From Odobenus rosmarus divergens (Eukaryota > Chordata > Mammalia > Carnivora > Odobenidae): a stretch of 64,000 nucleotides of DNA. How positions within the stretch are numbered: the stretch's first letter is position 1; every line of letters starts with the position of its first letter. This document shows, one piece after another, positions 22,755 to 35,299 of the stretch. A program made the translations under genes and the position numbers. The DNA lies in contig NW_004450287.1 in the NCBI RefSeq assembly GCF_000321225.1, positions 1,834,054 to 1,898,053 on the forward strand, given 5' to 3'. The notes beneath the pieces are model-generated. The model searched no databases. It had not been told where the DNA came from and saw only the letters and a list, made by a program, of their open reading frames with translations.

Positions 22755-22920
22755 AGAACCCTCTACAGCTCTTGAGATAAAACCCAAGCCACCTGGCATG
22801 GTATGACAAGCTCCCCGTCACGGCACCTGCCACAATGCCCAGCGTCCTAGCCCAGCATCTGTCTCATCTTCCCTAGCTCCCACCCAGAGTTCTCCATGCT
22901 TCTGCCACACTGTTTGTTTA
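22755..22920 (+). mobile_element. L2 LINE fragment
   Basis: aaacccaagccacctggcat, gcacctgccacaatgcccag and tctgtctcatcttccctagc resemble the sense L2 stretch that encodes the end of ORF2. Confidence 0.4.
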
Positions 22921-23167
22921 TTGTTGTTTTTTTTTTAAGAGGCTAAACAACTAATCTAGAAATGAATATCTAGGAAAGCACTTGTTTTGAAGCTGGAAAC
23001 CATCTGGAATATGCTTGTTAAGAGTAAGTGGATCCTGGTACCTGGCAGGTGGGTGCTCCAACCTAGATCCACAGCCTGTCACATCCTTCTCAATTTGGCC
23101 CTTCTTTTATTTAGAGTCCAGTGGAGAAATGAACTATGAACAGCAGTGCAAAGTATAGAGCACTGGA

Positions 23168-23311
23168 ATTTGGGGCTGGATAATTCCTTGTTTTGAGGGG
23201 TTGGTGTTCCTCTGCCACTCAGTGGTGACAACCAAAAAGGTCTCTGGACTTTGGCACATGTCTCCTGAATGGCAAAAATCACTTCCCAGTTGAGAATCAC
23301 TGGTCTCAAAT
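23168..23311 (+). mobile_element. hAT fossil, MER20-like
   Basis: ttggggctggataattcctt, gtggtgacaaccaaaaaggt, and the end ttgagaatcactggtctc match a MER20-type element; the middle is shortened. Confidence 0.6.
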
Positions 23312-24289
23312 GAATGATGACTTACTAAAACGTAGTAATAGTTATATTCTAACTTCCTTCCTATGCAGGAAGACCACAGTTTGGATGGGGACCATCAGAA
23401 AGGGTACAGGTGGGGGAAGAGAGAGGGAGGAAAGCACATATATCGAGCACCCTCTGTATTCCCGGCCCTATGTGAGGTCAGTCATCTTATCTAATACTCA
23501 CAAAACACACTCTGCTTTTGCTTCCTAAACCAGAGCTCGCTCAAAACCTTGCGAGGCAAGGATTTATGCTGGCAACGTTATTAAAAGCAAAACTCTTCAG
23601 AATGAAATTAAATATTTCTAGACCTTTGCACACTGATATGCTTTTCCTTCACTTGCAACGGGCCAACTGCCTAACTTCTCATCCTTGAGAATGAGCATCA
23701 CTATACATTCCCAAAGAGAGTGCCTCCATTTGTGGCCTCATAGGATATTTCCTCTACCAACTTAAAGCCATGTGGTTGTTTTCATAAGTGTAGGCCCAAA
23801 TGGTGTCATATGCATGGCCAAAAATATCCTCTTTCCTAAACGCACGACGAAGTAGGCATAGTTAGCCTGCGGAATTGTCGAATGCTACTTCAGTATAGCT
23901 CTTTGTCAGTGTCCCAGGTGAAGACACCATGCTCTATAGCCCAGAGCCCTGACTTAACTACCGACCTCCCTGAAAGTATTTAATTAGAGAAGACAGGAAA
24001 TCTTGGACAGAACTGGATGTTGGTCATTTTCCCTCCTGATCCCACAAAGGCCTAGCAGGCTCAACAATCTCTATGACATTCAGCACAGTCAGGTGCGAAA
24101 GGGTCCCCAAACAGGGGTCTTCTGTAGTCTTGTCTATTCAGAAAGGATGACAGTGGCTTTTAAAATATACATGTTGATATGTAGTTTTTGTTATAATTGG
24201 CTTTTCAGATTCTGTTCAAATATAATCACATCTTCCACTCTAATACATCTGATATCTAGTATCTGTTCAAATGCTTTATTTAAGGATAG
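23312..24289. other. Non-coding stretch
   Basis: A weak MIR-like end may lie at about 23,430-23,505 (gagcaccctctgtattcccg). The frame starting at 24,003 is 146 codons long but low in similarity to anything I know and ends in an L2. Confidence 0.45.
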
Positions 24290-24430
24290 TTTCCATGTGC
24301 TGCACACTATTCCTGGTGGTGTTTCCATACTGACCAAGACAGACAAAATTCCCAGCCTTCATGGAGCTTTCTGGTGGGGGTGGGAGACAAACGAGCCATC
24401 TGGCAAAACAGTTATGATAATTACCGAACT
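24290..24430 (-). mobile_element. L2 LINE 3' end, antisense
   Basis: cactattcctggtggtgttt, gaccaagacagacaaaattc and ccttcatggagctttctggt follow the antisense L2 3' end. Confidence 0.5.
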
Positions 24431-25112
24431 GAAGCTAGTTTAGGGCATGGGTACAGTCATGCTGGCCCCTCCATGTGACCATCATGATGGCACCACTGGC
24501 AGAATCAGAGAATGCCCAGTGCTTCCATGGCTCCTGCAGGGAAGACCCCAGACATGGGTCTACATGAAGACATGGGGTGAATCCAATAGAGGGAATGTCA
24601 GAAGCAAGGTTATCAGCTGAGAGTAAGGAGGAGGAAAAAAACAGTGAAGGTTTCGTAGGAGAGGAGAAAGTAGGGAGACGTCCTCTGGGAGAGGGAAAGT
24701 GTGAATGGACAAGGAAACCAGCAGTCTTAGGGGCCCACTGAGTTAAAAATGAGACCTATTAGCATAGGGGTGTGTGTGTTCCTCTAGCCACATCTAGCAG
24801 CATAGGTGAAGATGTGGGGCAGGTAGAGTGATGAAGTATGCAGGTGAGTACAATGAGGAAAGAGAGAAAGAAGCAAAGAACTTGAAGGTGTAGGCAAAGG
24901 AGTGTAATAAAGAGAGCGAATGGAATCTAAGCTGTGGTATGTGGGGAAGAAGAACCGGCAGGAGTGACAGAATAGTGGAAATTAGTAGGATCAATGGATT
25001 GTAGGTCCTGGCAGAGCCCAAAAATGATTGAAAATGAGGTGTGGGGTACAGTTGAACAGAAAGAGGTGGTGGTGACCAGAGAACAGGATGCTTGGAGGGA
25101 GGGTGGGTTAAA

Positions 25113-25262
25113 CCCTCACTATTCAAAGTGTGGTCCCTGGACCAGTAGTAGTATCAGCACCTGGGGACATGTGTGAAATGCAGAATCTCAGATCTACTGA
25201 ATCAGAACCTACACTTTACCAGGTGTCTCATGTGCACACTAAATTTGAGGGAGAACTGGCTT
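25113..25262 (+). mobile_element. hAT fossil, MER5A-like
   Basis: cactattcaaagtgtggtcc, ctggaccagtagtagtatca, gaaatgcagaatctcagatc and ctactgaatcagaacctaca are the MER5A pattern. Confidence 0.75.
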
Positions 25263-26139
25263 ATGTCTAAGCCTCACCAGAAGCCACAGGAACCAGATAA
25301 AAAGGTGCTACTGAATCAGTTTCTGAGGTTAGGGACTTCCCTGGGGCTCTGCTCCCCCTCCTCCACTTTAAACGGCTCATTTTGGCTTCCTGGGTTTCCA
25401 TCCAGCTGCCTCATGCCCTTGCTCTGTCCTGCCCTGCAGCCTTACAATATTGCTGGCAGGCTTTAGATTCCATTTACCAAAGAATGCCGCCCCTCCCAGC
25501 GGCTCATTCACATTCCCATCCTTGCTGTAAGCAAATGGCCTCCCCTTGCTTCCTGAGACCAAGTTCTGGCTTGGTCCTAGCTCCCTCTGCTCTCATTGGC
25601 CCTCGAGGTGGCAAGCTGATTCTTAGTGCCCTCCATCCAGCCTGAATAATTCCACGTGCCTACACAGGCCGATTACTAGGCACTGATGGAAAATATATGG
25701 TATTGGCAAAATATATAAGACGGCTTTTCAAAGGTTTAGCTTCCTGCTATCATAATTACTCAGGATTTTGTATCTCCTTTAATATGAGCAGAACGCCTTC
25801 ACTCTTTATAGTTAATTTCATAAAACAAAGGAAACAACAGCTGTACACAACATTACAGAATGAAAGATGAGCTTGAGCCTAATGAATGTAGGCTCTGCTT
25901 CAATAATAGCTTTATTCCTAATAAACAGAGTGTGACATTTTCATTAACCCAGATACAAACTCCTGTACAAATACTCACAGGTGAAATAATGTAAAAATCC
26001 CAAATTTAGAATCTCTCACTCTTCTCTTTCAAGCCCCAAATGATTCCAGATGCTGTCACTTCCAATACTTTTATTTTGATAATTAAAAATTATCAGGTTA
26101 TGGGTCCTACTATTTGCAGTTGCAAATACACATCCCATA

Positions 26140-26300
26140 CATCCTTATCTCATGTAATGCTCATGAAAATTCCACGGGATCTGTACTATTGTTAATGCTG
26201 GTTCTACAGATGGGAAAACTGAGCCTTGGAAAGGTTGAGTAACACAGTCAGTGAGTGACGGAGCCAAGTTTCAAACCCAAGTTTGATCCAAAGTGGGGCC
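26140..26300 (-). mobile_element. MIR SINE, antisense
   Basis: ttctacagatgggaaaactg, aaggttgagtaacacagtca and gacggagccaagtttcaaac match the reversed MIR core. Confidence 0.65.
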
Positions 26301-27074
26301 TCACTGACACATACCATTTCAGACCGGATTCCCTTAATAGCTGTCACCTCAGAGTGTGGCCGTACAGTTTTCTTTGCATCCCTGCATCCCAAAGCCTATG
26401 CACAGTCATTGCTAAATATTATATGTGCCTACATGAATCAAGATGCTCTCTAATCTCATCATCAGTCAATATTTGATACAGACACTCTTGATTAGATGGG
26501 GCCCTTTTCTAGATCTATGATAATTCTTTTAGCTGTTTCTCAGCTAGAATAAATGAACAAACTGAGCCAATCGAGCATCACTCTGATACATTTTGATATG
26601 GTTATAACAAAGCTGCTCATGACTATGGGTACATGAATGCAATCTCGGTTGGCTGGGTAGCATGGCCTGGAGGAACAGAATCTGTTCTGCTGTCAGGAGA
26701 AAATGCTGGCTATGGCCACTCGTCTGACCCCTTCCTCCACCAAGGCAGCAGATACCTCAGGTCTGTTTAGCAAGCATACAGGAAAAAAGAGAACCAAATA
26801 CAAACCTTCCTGAGTGAATTAGTTACCACGAGACTTTGGACACACCAGCTTCCTTCCCTGAATCACTTAACCGCCCACAATTCAGAGGTACCAATGTCTG
26901 GCCCTGCCTGCCCTGCTTCCCAAGGACAGCATGAGGATGAACTGATGGGTCCAAGGCCCTGGGATGGGAAGAGCTGAGGTTAATGAAACTTGTCCACACA
27001 CTCACACTGAGCAATACAAAATCAGGCCAGGACACCTGCACATGTAATCAGAGTTAGGGCAAGTGAGGCCAATA

Positions 27075-27298
27075 AAATTTATTTTTTAAGATTTTATTTA
27101 TTTATTTGACAGATAGCAGGAGAGAGAGAGAGCACAAGCAGGGGGAAGAGCAGAGGGAGAGGGAGAAAGAAGCAGGCTCCCCACTGAGCAGGGAGCCCAT
27201 GGCAGGGCTCGATCCCAGGACCCCAGGACCCCAGGACCCCAGGATCATGACCTAAGCTGAAGGCAGCCACTTAACCAACTGAGCCATCCAGGTGCCCC
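27075..27298 (-). mobile_element. CAN-SINE, minus strand, with an internal 8-bp expansion
   Basis: Tail ttttttaagattttatttat, purine-rich stretch, gagcagggagcccatggc, and head complement gagccatccaggtgcccc. Where other copies read cccaggaccctgggatcatg, this one holds nearly four copies of ccccagga at 27,214-27,244. Flanking aataaaattta-type repeats are short and imperfect. Confidence 0.92.
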
Positions 27299-27844
27299 TA
27301 AATATTTCTTTTGAAGTTAGTACAGCCAAAATAAACAACAACAAAGGAAGCCTCAGAAACTGACCTTCCCATTCCCGAATCCCCATCGGTAAAACAGAAA
27401 CAGAAACCTCTTTAAGTAAAAATTACAGAACCACCTTTCCAATTTCCCAGATTTTAAAAGGAACAAAAGCTGTAAGAAAATAAATGTGCTAAGGCCCATG
27501 CTAAATACATAAGCTTTTTATTTTAATATGTCCTATATCTGGATGAATATTTATCATATATTTATTACTGTCTCTACGCATATTTCTCCATCCGTCTTAG
27601 GTTGTCAAGTCTGGTAAGGCAAGGGCCAAACCTATTTAGTTCTTTTGGTAAAGCATGTGAAATTGTTATGCATAATTAGGCACTTAAAGGGTTTTTGATG
27701 AAGATGATTATGAAGACTGAGAACAGTTAATACCATGGCAGGCATGTTTCCTGAAACCTTCCCGTCTTTCTGAGATGTCAGATGATCACACCCATAGACT
27801 TGTAGAGCTAGTGGGTTCGGGGATGGTGCAGAGCTAGCGAAACA

Positions 27845-27985
27845 ACATGTGGTCTGTGGCCCAGCAGCAGCATCCCCACGGGAGGAAGCTCCTTAGAAAG
27901 GCAAAGCTCGGGCCCCACCCCAGACCTACGAAATGAGACTCCGCAGTTTAACAGGATGCCCAGGCAATGTGTATGCACATAGCAC
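27845..27985 (+). mobile_element. hAT fossil, MER5A-like
   Basis: tgtggtctgtggcccagcag, then tcgggccccaccccagacct and acgaaatgagactccgcagt, matches MER5A with drift. Confidence 0.7.
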
Positions 27986-28004
27986 AGACCAGACAACCAT
28001 ATAT

Positions 28005-28110
28005 AGAGTTCAACGTCCTTCATTTCACAGATGGGGAAGTAAGACACCCAGAAAGGCTGAGTGACAGATCCTGAACTGGGCCTGGTACTTCCCACCCTAA
28101 TGTTCCACCA
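28005..28110 (-). mobile_element. MIR SINE, antisense, partial
   Basis: ttcatttcacagatggggaa, gaaaggctgagtgacagatc and gaactgggcctggtacttcc follow the reversed MIR core. Confidence 0.5.
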
Positions 28111-28251
28111 CCTCTTGGCTCTTGCTCCTTCAGCCATATTCCTCCCAAAAGTACTCTTCTGTGCATCTGTGAATACACTACAGTCCACAGCTTCCTGAGA
28201 ACCCCAGGTTGCTTTTGTTTGCCATAGAGGCCTCAATTCTTTCAACATTTT

Positions 28252-28431
28252 CTTAAAGATTTTATTTCAGAGAGAGAGAGCACCAGCGGGGGGGCGGGGA
28301 AGGGGCAGAGGGAGAGGGAGAAGCAGACTTTCTGCTGAGCGGGAAGCCCGAAGCAGACCCCATCCCAGGACCCCGGGATCATGACCTGAGCCAAAAGCAG
28401 GCGTTTAACCGACTGAGCCACCCAGGCACCC
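28252..28431 (-). mobile_element. CAN-SINE, minus strand
   Basis: Tail tcttaaagattttatttcag, body ctgctgagcgggaagcccg, head complement gagccacccaggcaccc. The repeat tctttcaacatttt is seen on both sides (28,238-28,251 and 28,432-28,445), a clear target duplication. Confidence 0.93.
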
Positions 28432-28445
28432 TCTTTCAACATTTT

Positions 28446-31185
28446 GAATACATTTATAAGATGCTGGAAACAGAGCTCTAGAAAACCATCTCCTAGTAGT
28501 GGGCTGGCTCACTGCATGCTGCCCACGATGACAGACCACACCGTGATGGCATGTGAAACTGGACACCATGCTTCTTGGTCGAAATCCAGGTCCCACATTT
28601 CTGCACATTTCAGGTCTAGGGATGCAGCCCAGGCTGCCAATCATCTTTACCCTTTATTCCCTACTTCACTAAATGCTCCTAAGTCCTGGTTGCTCCATGG
28701 CTCTGCCTTGGAGTTCAACTAAATGAATATTTCAAACCCTCGGGGATATGTATTTCAAGAAAAAAAAAAAAGAACCATTTGAAAATTTGCAAAAACTTCT
28801 TTGAGTTGCTGTTGACCCAACTGGTTTGTCACTACTTCTTTTAAGCCAGTTCCCTCCACACCTTCCTGGTCCAGCTACATTATGCATTTCCTATATCGGA
28901 TCAGGAACCATTACTTTCTAATTAAATTAGGGGAATTTTATTATGGGTTTCCCCTTAAACTTCAGCCACAAAAAGTAAAGAGTATTCGACACTCAAATTC
29001 CATCACTGTTGTGCAACTAATATTTTCCAAAAGGTAGAAAAGGACTGAGGCACACTTTAGTCAGATCTGTATATGGCAGATATCTGTCTTGACTTCACAT
29101 GTGAATACCAAACGGCACCCTCCAACATATGGTGAAAATATTAATTTCTGGAAAAAATATTAATTTCTCCAGGTATGAAAATATCGGCTATATTTTTTCA
29201 ACAACTTGGGAGTTTTTTCTGCATATTTAGAAATCAGAAATAATTTACTGAACATAAAAGAAAAGCTGAAGAAAGTATGTTTTAAAAACACAAAAGATTA
29301 ATTGAATCAATAATTTGATGTTTAGACTAACGGTTTGCAGAAAAAATGTGAAAATTTTATTGAAAGCAAAACATTTAGATTAGTTGGAGACAAGAACAGA
29401 CTGACCTATGTTGTAGGTACCACTTCCTAAATAAACCTTGAGAGAGACCACCATACAAAAGACAGCCAGGCTTACCTCGAAGCATTCTCCTCTCTCTCTA
29501 GGCAACATCCTTCATAAGAGAACAACATTCCATCATTTGAGGGTACAAAGCACCCCCAGAAAAGATAAAGAAGAAAAAGTGCCAAGAGAAGATACTGCTT
29601 GCTGAAATGCATAGCCCAAGAAGCCTATCACAAACTGGTTGAAGTATCAGGTTTTAAGAAACCTTCATTGCATCTTTGAGGTTGTGTTAAATCAGTATAT
29701 TAAGCACTAAGAACAGGGCCTAGCTTACAGTCAGTGGAACATAAAATCTACCAGCATTAGACCCATATTTCCAATTCCAGAAAAGCAGCAACTGAATGAA
29801 ACTTCAACTGCTGCCTTTTAGATAAAGCATATGCCCCCTGTCGGCCACAGTCCTCACCACTCCCAAGTGTGTCCCAGATACCTCAGCCAGGTACTAGCTG
29901 CTTCTGATCACTGCAGGGCAGTTGTTCTTAGAGTTAACACAAAGGGATGTAGTTTACCCACCTCTCTACCAAATCACTGACCTCCTGGGAGGGCTTTGAG
30001 ATCTGGCTCACTTAACTCATTTATAGTACCCACCTAAGCTTGTGACTCTTGCCCTGAATAATGCTTTCAAGCTGTTGCTTCTGCCAGGACCATTCTCTTC
30101 CCCCCCTTTACCATCCCCAGTTAGAATTCACTTCTTCAAGGCTTTTCTGACCTCCTCAGTTAGAATCTACTGCTTCCTTATTATGTGTATTAAAATTTTA
30201 GAATGAGTCCTCTGGACTATGAATCATTTTAGGCCAATGGTTGAATCTTCTAATCTTCTTCCTCATCTCGGAGTTCTGATTGCTCACAACATCCAGCTGC
30301 AGCTTCTCAACCTTTCTTTCTGTTGGAGCCATAATCATCACCATCCTACACATACACGCATACCTCAGCATGGGCCTGGAGTGTGAGTGTGTGTGGCGGG
30401 GTGGGGGGCACTCTGCTGAGAAGGAGGTTGGGAGGAAGGGGAGAGGTAAAAAGGACACAGAAGGCGTTTGTGTGCTTTCCGGATTTGGATCTCTTATCCC
30501 CACACGACCTATAAAGAAACACAGCAAGTGATAAAGAAGACTGGAAAAGATGAAGGAAAAAAGTTGTTTCATTTTCTTCCAGTACTTCTAGAACTCCCCT
30601 CCCCAGCTTCCACTCCACAGGTCAGGTCTGTGTGACAAGGGAGGATCAAGAGTGAGGTGGAGGAGGGAGGCAAGAGACGAGAGAGAAACATCCCCACTTT
30701 TACTCCTTACGCACTCTCCATAATCCCCCACCTCAGAGATAAAGTCTGCAGCTGCTGACAGGAGAGAGAGGCTATCAGAGAAGAAGGGGCAGTCCCATCT
30801 CCTCATACCAACCTTGCCTGCCATCTCAAGAGCCTCTAAACCTCCTTCACTCCTGTGTGTGCTTCTCGGTCCCAATCTTCTACCTGGCAACGTGAATGTC
30901 TCTGCTCATGATTCAGTCGGCTCTCTCTGCTCCATCCCTAAATCCACTCCAAGAAGCCACACCTGGGGCTGGAAGAGCAGCTCCTTGAAGACGGGACTCT
31001 CCTCCTGCTCAGCTGGTGTATAACTGTGCCTACCACTGCCTGCCTGGTCCAGGAATCAAGGCCATGTGAATGGAACTAGATAGATGAAAACTCCTGAACT
31101 CAAAAAGACACTTCCTTGTAGGATCACTGTGACAAATGTCCTCAGGAAACCTCTTACCATATAGAAGAAGGAAAAATATAGAAAC
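28446..31185. other. Non-coding stretch with one L2 fragment
   Basis: A GC-richer part at 30,340-31,020 gives overlapping frames on both strands; none has a recognisable motif, and the composition is explained by g- and c-rich runs. Confidence 0.45.
30020..30215 (+). mobile_element. L2 LINE fragment
   Basis: ttctgccaggaccattctct, cacttcttcaaggcttttct and gacctcctcagttagaatct match the sense L2 region just before its 3'UTR. Confidence 0.5.
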
Positions 31186-31208
31186 TGTCTGCTAGGGTAT
31201 TTCTTTCT

Positions 31209-31413
31209 TTCTTTTTTTTTTTTCCTTAGAGAGAGAGAGAGAGAGTGCACCCGTGACTGGGGAGAGGGGCAGAGAGAGGGAGAGAGAGAATCTGAAGCAG
31301 GCTCCATGCCCAGCACCAAGCCGACACGAGGCTGGATCTCACAACCCTGAGATCATGACCTGAGCCAAAATCAAGAGTCGGACGCTTAACTGACTGAGCC
31401 ACCCAGGCACCCC
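31209..31413 (-). mobile_element. CAN-SINE, minus strand, older type
   Basis: Poly-T tail, (GA)n tract, then gaagcaggctccatgcccag and gatcatgacctgagccaaaa, ending in cacccaggcacccc. The body differs from the common type here. The direct repeat ctgctagggtatttcttt lies at 31,189-31,206 and 31,414-31,431. Confidence 0.92.
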
Positions 31414-32089
31414 CTGCTAGGGTATTTCTTTGAATGCTACAGTTTCTGGGTTCAAATTACTCGGTTGCATGTTATTTCTCCTGTACTTGTTTCTCGAGGT
31501 AAGATGACAAGTTTTTCATCTGCATAATAAAATCGCCTGCAAAAATATTTCAATCTATTACTAAAGAGACCTTAAAAACAAATCAGTTTCACAGTTAGGA
31601 AAGTGGGGATAAGAACTAAGGCATTTTCCAACAGGGGCAAAGATCTTCCTAACATTTTATAAGTCCTGAATGGCCGTATTTTGGAAATGAGCAGATATTT
31701 GGGTTTAGTGCAAAGACTAAACCTGAAAAAACAGCTAAGTTAGAAGCCAGCCCGCAAACAAATGTCCGAGAACACTCACACGTTGATAAGTGCCCCCAAA
31801 GCATGTGTAGTTTTGACTGCCATTCTTTACCCTTCCTTATTCGTATCTAAGTTAGTTCCCAGGCTCCTGACTCATTACATTAAAAGACAAGATGTTTCAG
31901 ATGACCTTGTAGGTACAGAAGAAAAAGAGCAATTGACAAAAAAGAAAAAAAATGTACAGTGCAGAAATGTTGCTATTTATGAAAGGAAACATTGACTGTT
32001 TGGTGCAGGAAAGAGCAGGCCCGTCTTCTGCCCTTGCCCTGTGAGCCCTCCCTCCTAGAAGAGCCAACACTGCCAGTGGGCTGACAACA

Positions 32090-32290
32090 CAGAGCAGGCA
32101 CTGTTCTATGCACTTTTCATATGGCAACAATCCTATGAGGGAAATACACTTATTATCCCATTTTACAGATGAGGAAACTGAAGTACTGAGAGATTCGTTA
32201 TTTGCTCAAGGTCACAGAGCAAGTACGGGAAGGGGGTGGGAGGTAGACATACAGCCGAAGTCTGGCTCCAGAGGACAAGCTCTCATCCTC
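32090..32290 (-). mobile_element. MIR SINE, antisense, well kept
   Basis: ttatcccattttacagatga, ggaaactgaagtactgagag, tgctcaaggtcacagagcaa and gtctggctccagagga follow the MIR order closely. Confidence 0.75.
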
Positions 32291-34320
32291 TCAACCCTTA
32301 CTCTATTTGACACTCTCTGACTCACTTCTCCATTATCTTCCTTCCCTCCTGCAAATGCTCCAGTTTTGCCCACAGCAGCATTATAAGCTAAGCAGTTGCT
32401 GATCCCCTGGTCTGGTGAAACCCTAGCCACGTCTCAGCCTTCTCAGACCTTCCCTTTGAATAAAGATAACGCAGATTAGCAGCGAGCTGTGAAATGGGCA
32501 GGAGTCCACAGATTAGAGCCCAGCAGACTTTCCATTCCTGAAACCTCCCCCCTTTTTCTATCAGCACCAGTCACATGCCCAGCCCGGCAGGCTGTCTTCT
32601 TCATAGGATCTTCAATCATCCCTCAATCCTAACACAATCTGTACAAACAAGGCCGCCTCCTGTCACCTACTCTTTGCTCAGGAAGCAAACAAAACAAACT
32701 TCTAATCATAATATCATTTGCAATACCATTATCTTGAGACAATATCGAATTACTTAGGAGTTCAATATTGAGCATAATCAGTTCACATCTCAATGTCTGC
32801 TCTGTAACAAAAATGTGCTAAGTACTACAAAGTATATCAATATGAATAATTTATTAATCCTTCCCTCATGGTAAATTTCCCTTTAAATTTTTTTACTCCT
32901 ATTTCCTACTAGGTCAACTATTCCAGATTGAGTATCTGAGAATCAGGAGAGACGCTCAAGGTTGGGCCTCTCAGGAAGCAGCTGGGGTCTCTGAGTTGTA
33001 AAACTGAAAACAGCTTGAATATTTTCTTAGAAAACTAGATGCAGAAGAAATATTAGCTCTTACTACGCATATTATGTACCATGAAACCAAATCAATTTAT
33101 AAGTACCTCATTGAAACTCCAGATAGAACTACCAGAAAGTCCTTAGAGAGGACCATAAAAGTAACTGTAACAATGAAGACAGTAACTGCACAATACACAT
33201 TCTTATTGATTTAAGAAATGCCAAAGGAGACATATTCCCTTCCATGTATACCAATTTCATTTTAGTGAATAACTTTCATAGATGGTCAAATGATATTCAC
33301 TCCTCCAACTATACTGAAGTCTTAGAAGGGCAAATTCTCAAATAACAGAGGTTTTCAGAAATAGGACTTTACTTTATAATTAGGGAAGATACAACTACAC
33401 AAATTGCTGAGATAAAAGGTAGAACATTAAAGCCATGAGAAAGAAATGTGGCTTGTGAAGGAAGGAAGGAAGGAAGGAAAGAAAGAAGGAAATAAAGAAA
33501 GAGAGAAGAAAGAAAGACAGCAAGAGATTTTTTTACTGAAGAGATCAGAAAGGCTGCATAAACTTGGAAGAATAAGTCCCATTTGGGCAGGTGAGGTGAG
33601 GGAGGGAGAATAGGGTCCTAGCAGAGGTAACAGCATTGCAGTATCAGGAAGGGCAAGAGTCAGAAATTCAAGTGCTCACCCCTGTCAGGCAGGTACCATA
33701 TATGAGTGAAATGTATGAGAGGAACCCAAAACCTTCTCAGATCTATGACTGGGTAGAGAGGTGGGTTAAAATGTGACTTTCCTCTACTCTGCTTTAAGAA
33801 AAACGACAGTGCTTAGGCAAGGATAAAAAGTTGCTGACTGGCTGTTGTTATCCGGAGGCAATAAGGAGTGGTGAGGCCTGTGGCAAACACTCCTCTTCTA
33901 AAGAGCCAGTCACCAAGCATATGTATCCAACCTCTTTGGGGGAATTTGGGAATGTGAACCCAATGTGGGCAGATTTTCTGTGTTTTCCTCAGAGAAGCTA
34001 GAAATTTGGATTTTTATATACCTCACAATGTTTTAGTGTATGCTAACATAAATTTTAAAATAGCACTTTCCCACCCAACACTAAGCAGGTCAACAAAATA
34101 GGCTTGAGGATGAGCTCTGAGGGCCATGTGATATATGGCTTCTGAGGAGGTGGGAGTAAGGTGGAATTTGGATAGCAAAGGCCCGGACTTCCAATTCCAG
34201 ATTGGCTCCCCCTCTGGCCTGGGAAAAAATGCTTAAACTTCCTGAGGTCATCACCTTACTCCAGAGAGATACTTGGGAGACAAAATTAACAGCCCACACA
34301 GAGAGGCAGAAGAGTCAGTC
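32291..34320. other. Non-coding stretch with a GGAA tract
   Basis: Nothing beyond the purine tract at 33,458 is recognised. Confidence 0.45.
33458..33530. repeat. (GGAA)n / purine-rich tract
   Basis: Five or so GGAA units followed by mixed GAAA and GAGA units. Almost pure purine for about 70 bp on the + strand. Confidence 0.85.
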
Positions 34321-34324
34321 ATTG

Positions 34325-34867
34325 AGAAAGAATGCTAATGATGTTGAACATCTTTTCATGTGTTTATTTACCATCTGCATACCTTCTTCAGTGAAAGGTC
34401 CAGGTCTTTCATTTTCTGTTTGCATTGTTTGTTTCTTTGTATTGTTGAGTTTTATTAGTCCTTTATTAAACACATGGTTTGCAAATATTTTTCCTCACTC
34501 AGTAGCTTTTCATCCTTCAACAGGGTCCTCTGGAGAGCAAAAGTGTTTAATTTTGACTACATCCAATTTATCACATTTTCTTTTTACAGATTATACTTTT
34601 TGGTGTCAGGTCTAAAACCTTTATACCTAACTCCAAGTCGTAAAGATTTGTTTCTATATTTTTCCCAAGAGTTTTATACTTTTATTCTTTACATTTAAAT
34701 CCACGGCCCCTCTTTCTTCAGATTGGGTAATTTCTATTGTTCTCTCTTCTAGGGCAGTGATTCTTTCCTCTGTCCTTGCCATTGTGCTGTTCAACCCATC
34801 TACTGAGATTTTTACCTTGATTGTTATATTTTTCCAGTTTAAGATGCCCACTAGGTTCTTCATTAAA
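34325..34867 (-). mobile_element. Older L1 (L1M-type), antisense: ORF2 and ORF1 pieces
   Basis: The + strand shows reversed L1 ORF2 DNA (gatgttgaacatcttttcat, gtttgcaaatatttttcctc, agagttttatacttttattc) up to about 34,700. Then the minus-strand frame at 34,665-34,863 reads like L1 ORF1p coiled coil: R-T-E-E-R-I-T-A-L-E-E-R-T-I-E-I-T-Q-S-E-E. ORF2 and ORF1 lie next to each other, so an internal deletion has removed most of ORF2. Assigning an exact L1M subfamily needs a repeat library. Confidence 0.75.
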
Positions 34868-35059
34868 TTTTTTTTTTATATTTTATTTATTTGTCTGAGA
34901 GAGAGAGAGCACAAGCAGGGGGAGTGGCAGGCAGAGGGAGAGGGAGAAGCAGGCTCCCCGCTGAGCAAGGAGCCCGATGCAGGACTCGATCCCGGGGTCC
35001 TGGGATCATGACCTGAGCTGAAGGCAGATGCTTAACCAACTGAGCCACCCATGCATCCC
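34868..35059 (-). mobile_element. CAN-SINE, minus strand, inside an older L1
   Basis: T-run, tattttatttatttgtctga, gctgagcaaggagcccgatg and head complement ending cacccatgcatccc. It splits the antisense L1 fragment. A short aaattt repeat flanks it. Confidence 0.92.
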
Positions 35060-35095
35060 AAATTTCCTATTTCTTGATGACACCTTCTATTTTTC

Positions 35096-35281
35096 TTTTT
35101 GTTTTTTAAGATTTTATTTATTTTTTGACAGTGAGAGAGGGAACACAAGCAGGGAGAGTGGGAGAGGCAGAAGCAGGCTCCCCACTGAGCAGGGAGCCCA
35201 GTGCGGGGCTCGAACCTAGGACCCTGGGATCATGACCTGAGCCGAAGGCAGACGCTTAACAACTGAGCCACCCAGGCGCCC
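35096..35281 (-). mobile_element. Second CAN-SINE in the same L1, perfect 18-bp target duplication
   Basis: T-rich tail, attttatttattttttgaca, ctgagcagggagcccagtgc and head complement ending aggcgccc. The 18-bp repeat tgacaccttctatttttc lies at 35,078-35,095 and 35,282-35,299 with no mismatch. It sits only 36 bp from the preceding SINE, in the same orientation. Confidence 0.95.
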
Positions 35282-35299
35282 TGACACCTTCTATTTTTC

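Larger units (their letters stand above)
24431..27070. other. Non-coding stretch with MER5A and MIR relics
   Basis: 24,600-25,100 is purine-rich on the + strand. 25,340-25,660 is a modest GC-rich patch with no CpG enrichment and no exon that I can support. Confidence 0.45.

Noticed and set aside
24003..24443. 146-codon + strand frame
   Set aside because: No motif recognised, no exon signals, and its end lies in an antisense L2.
27808..28248. 146-codon minus-strand frame
   Set aside because: It crosses MER5A-like and MIR relics; no domain seen.
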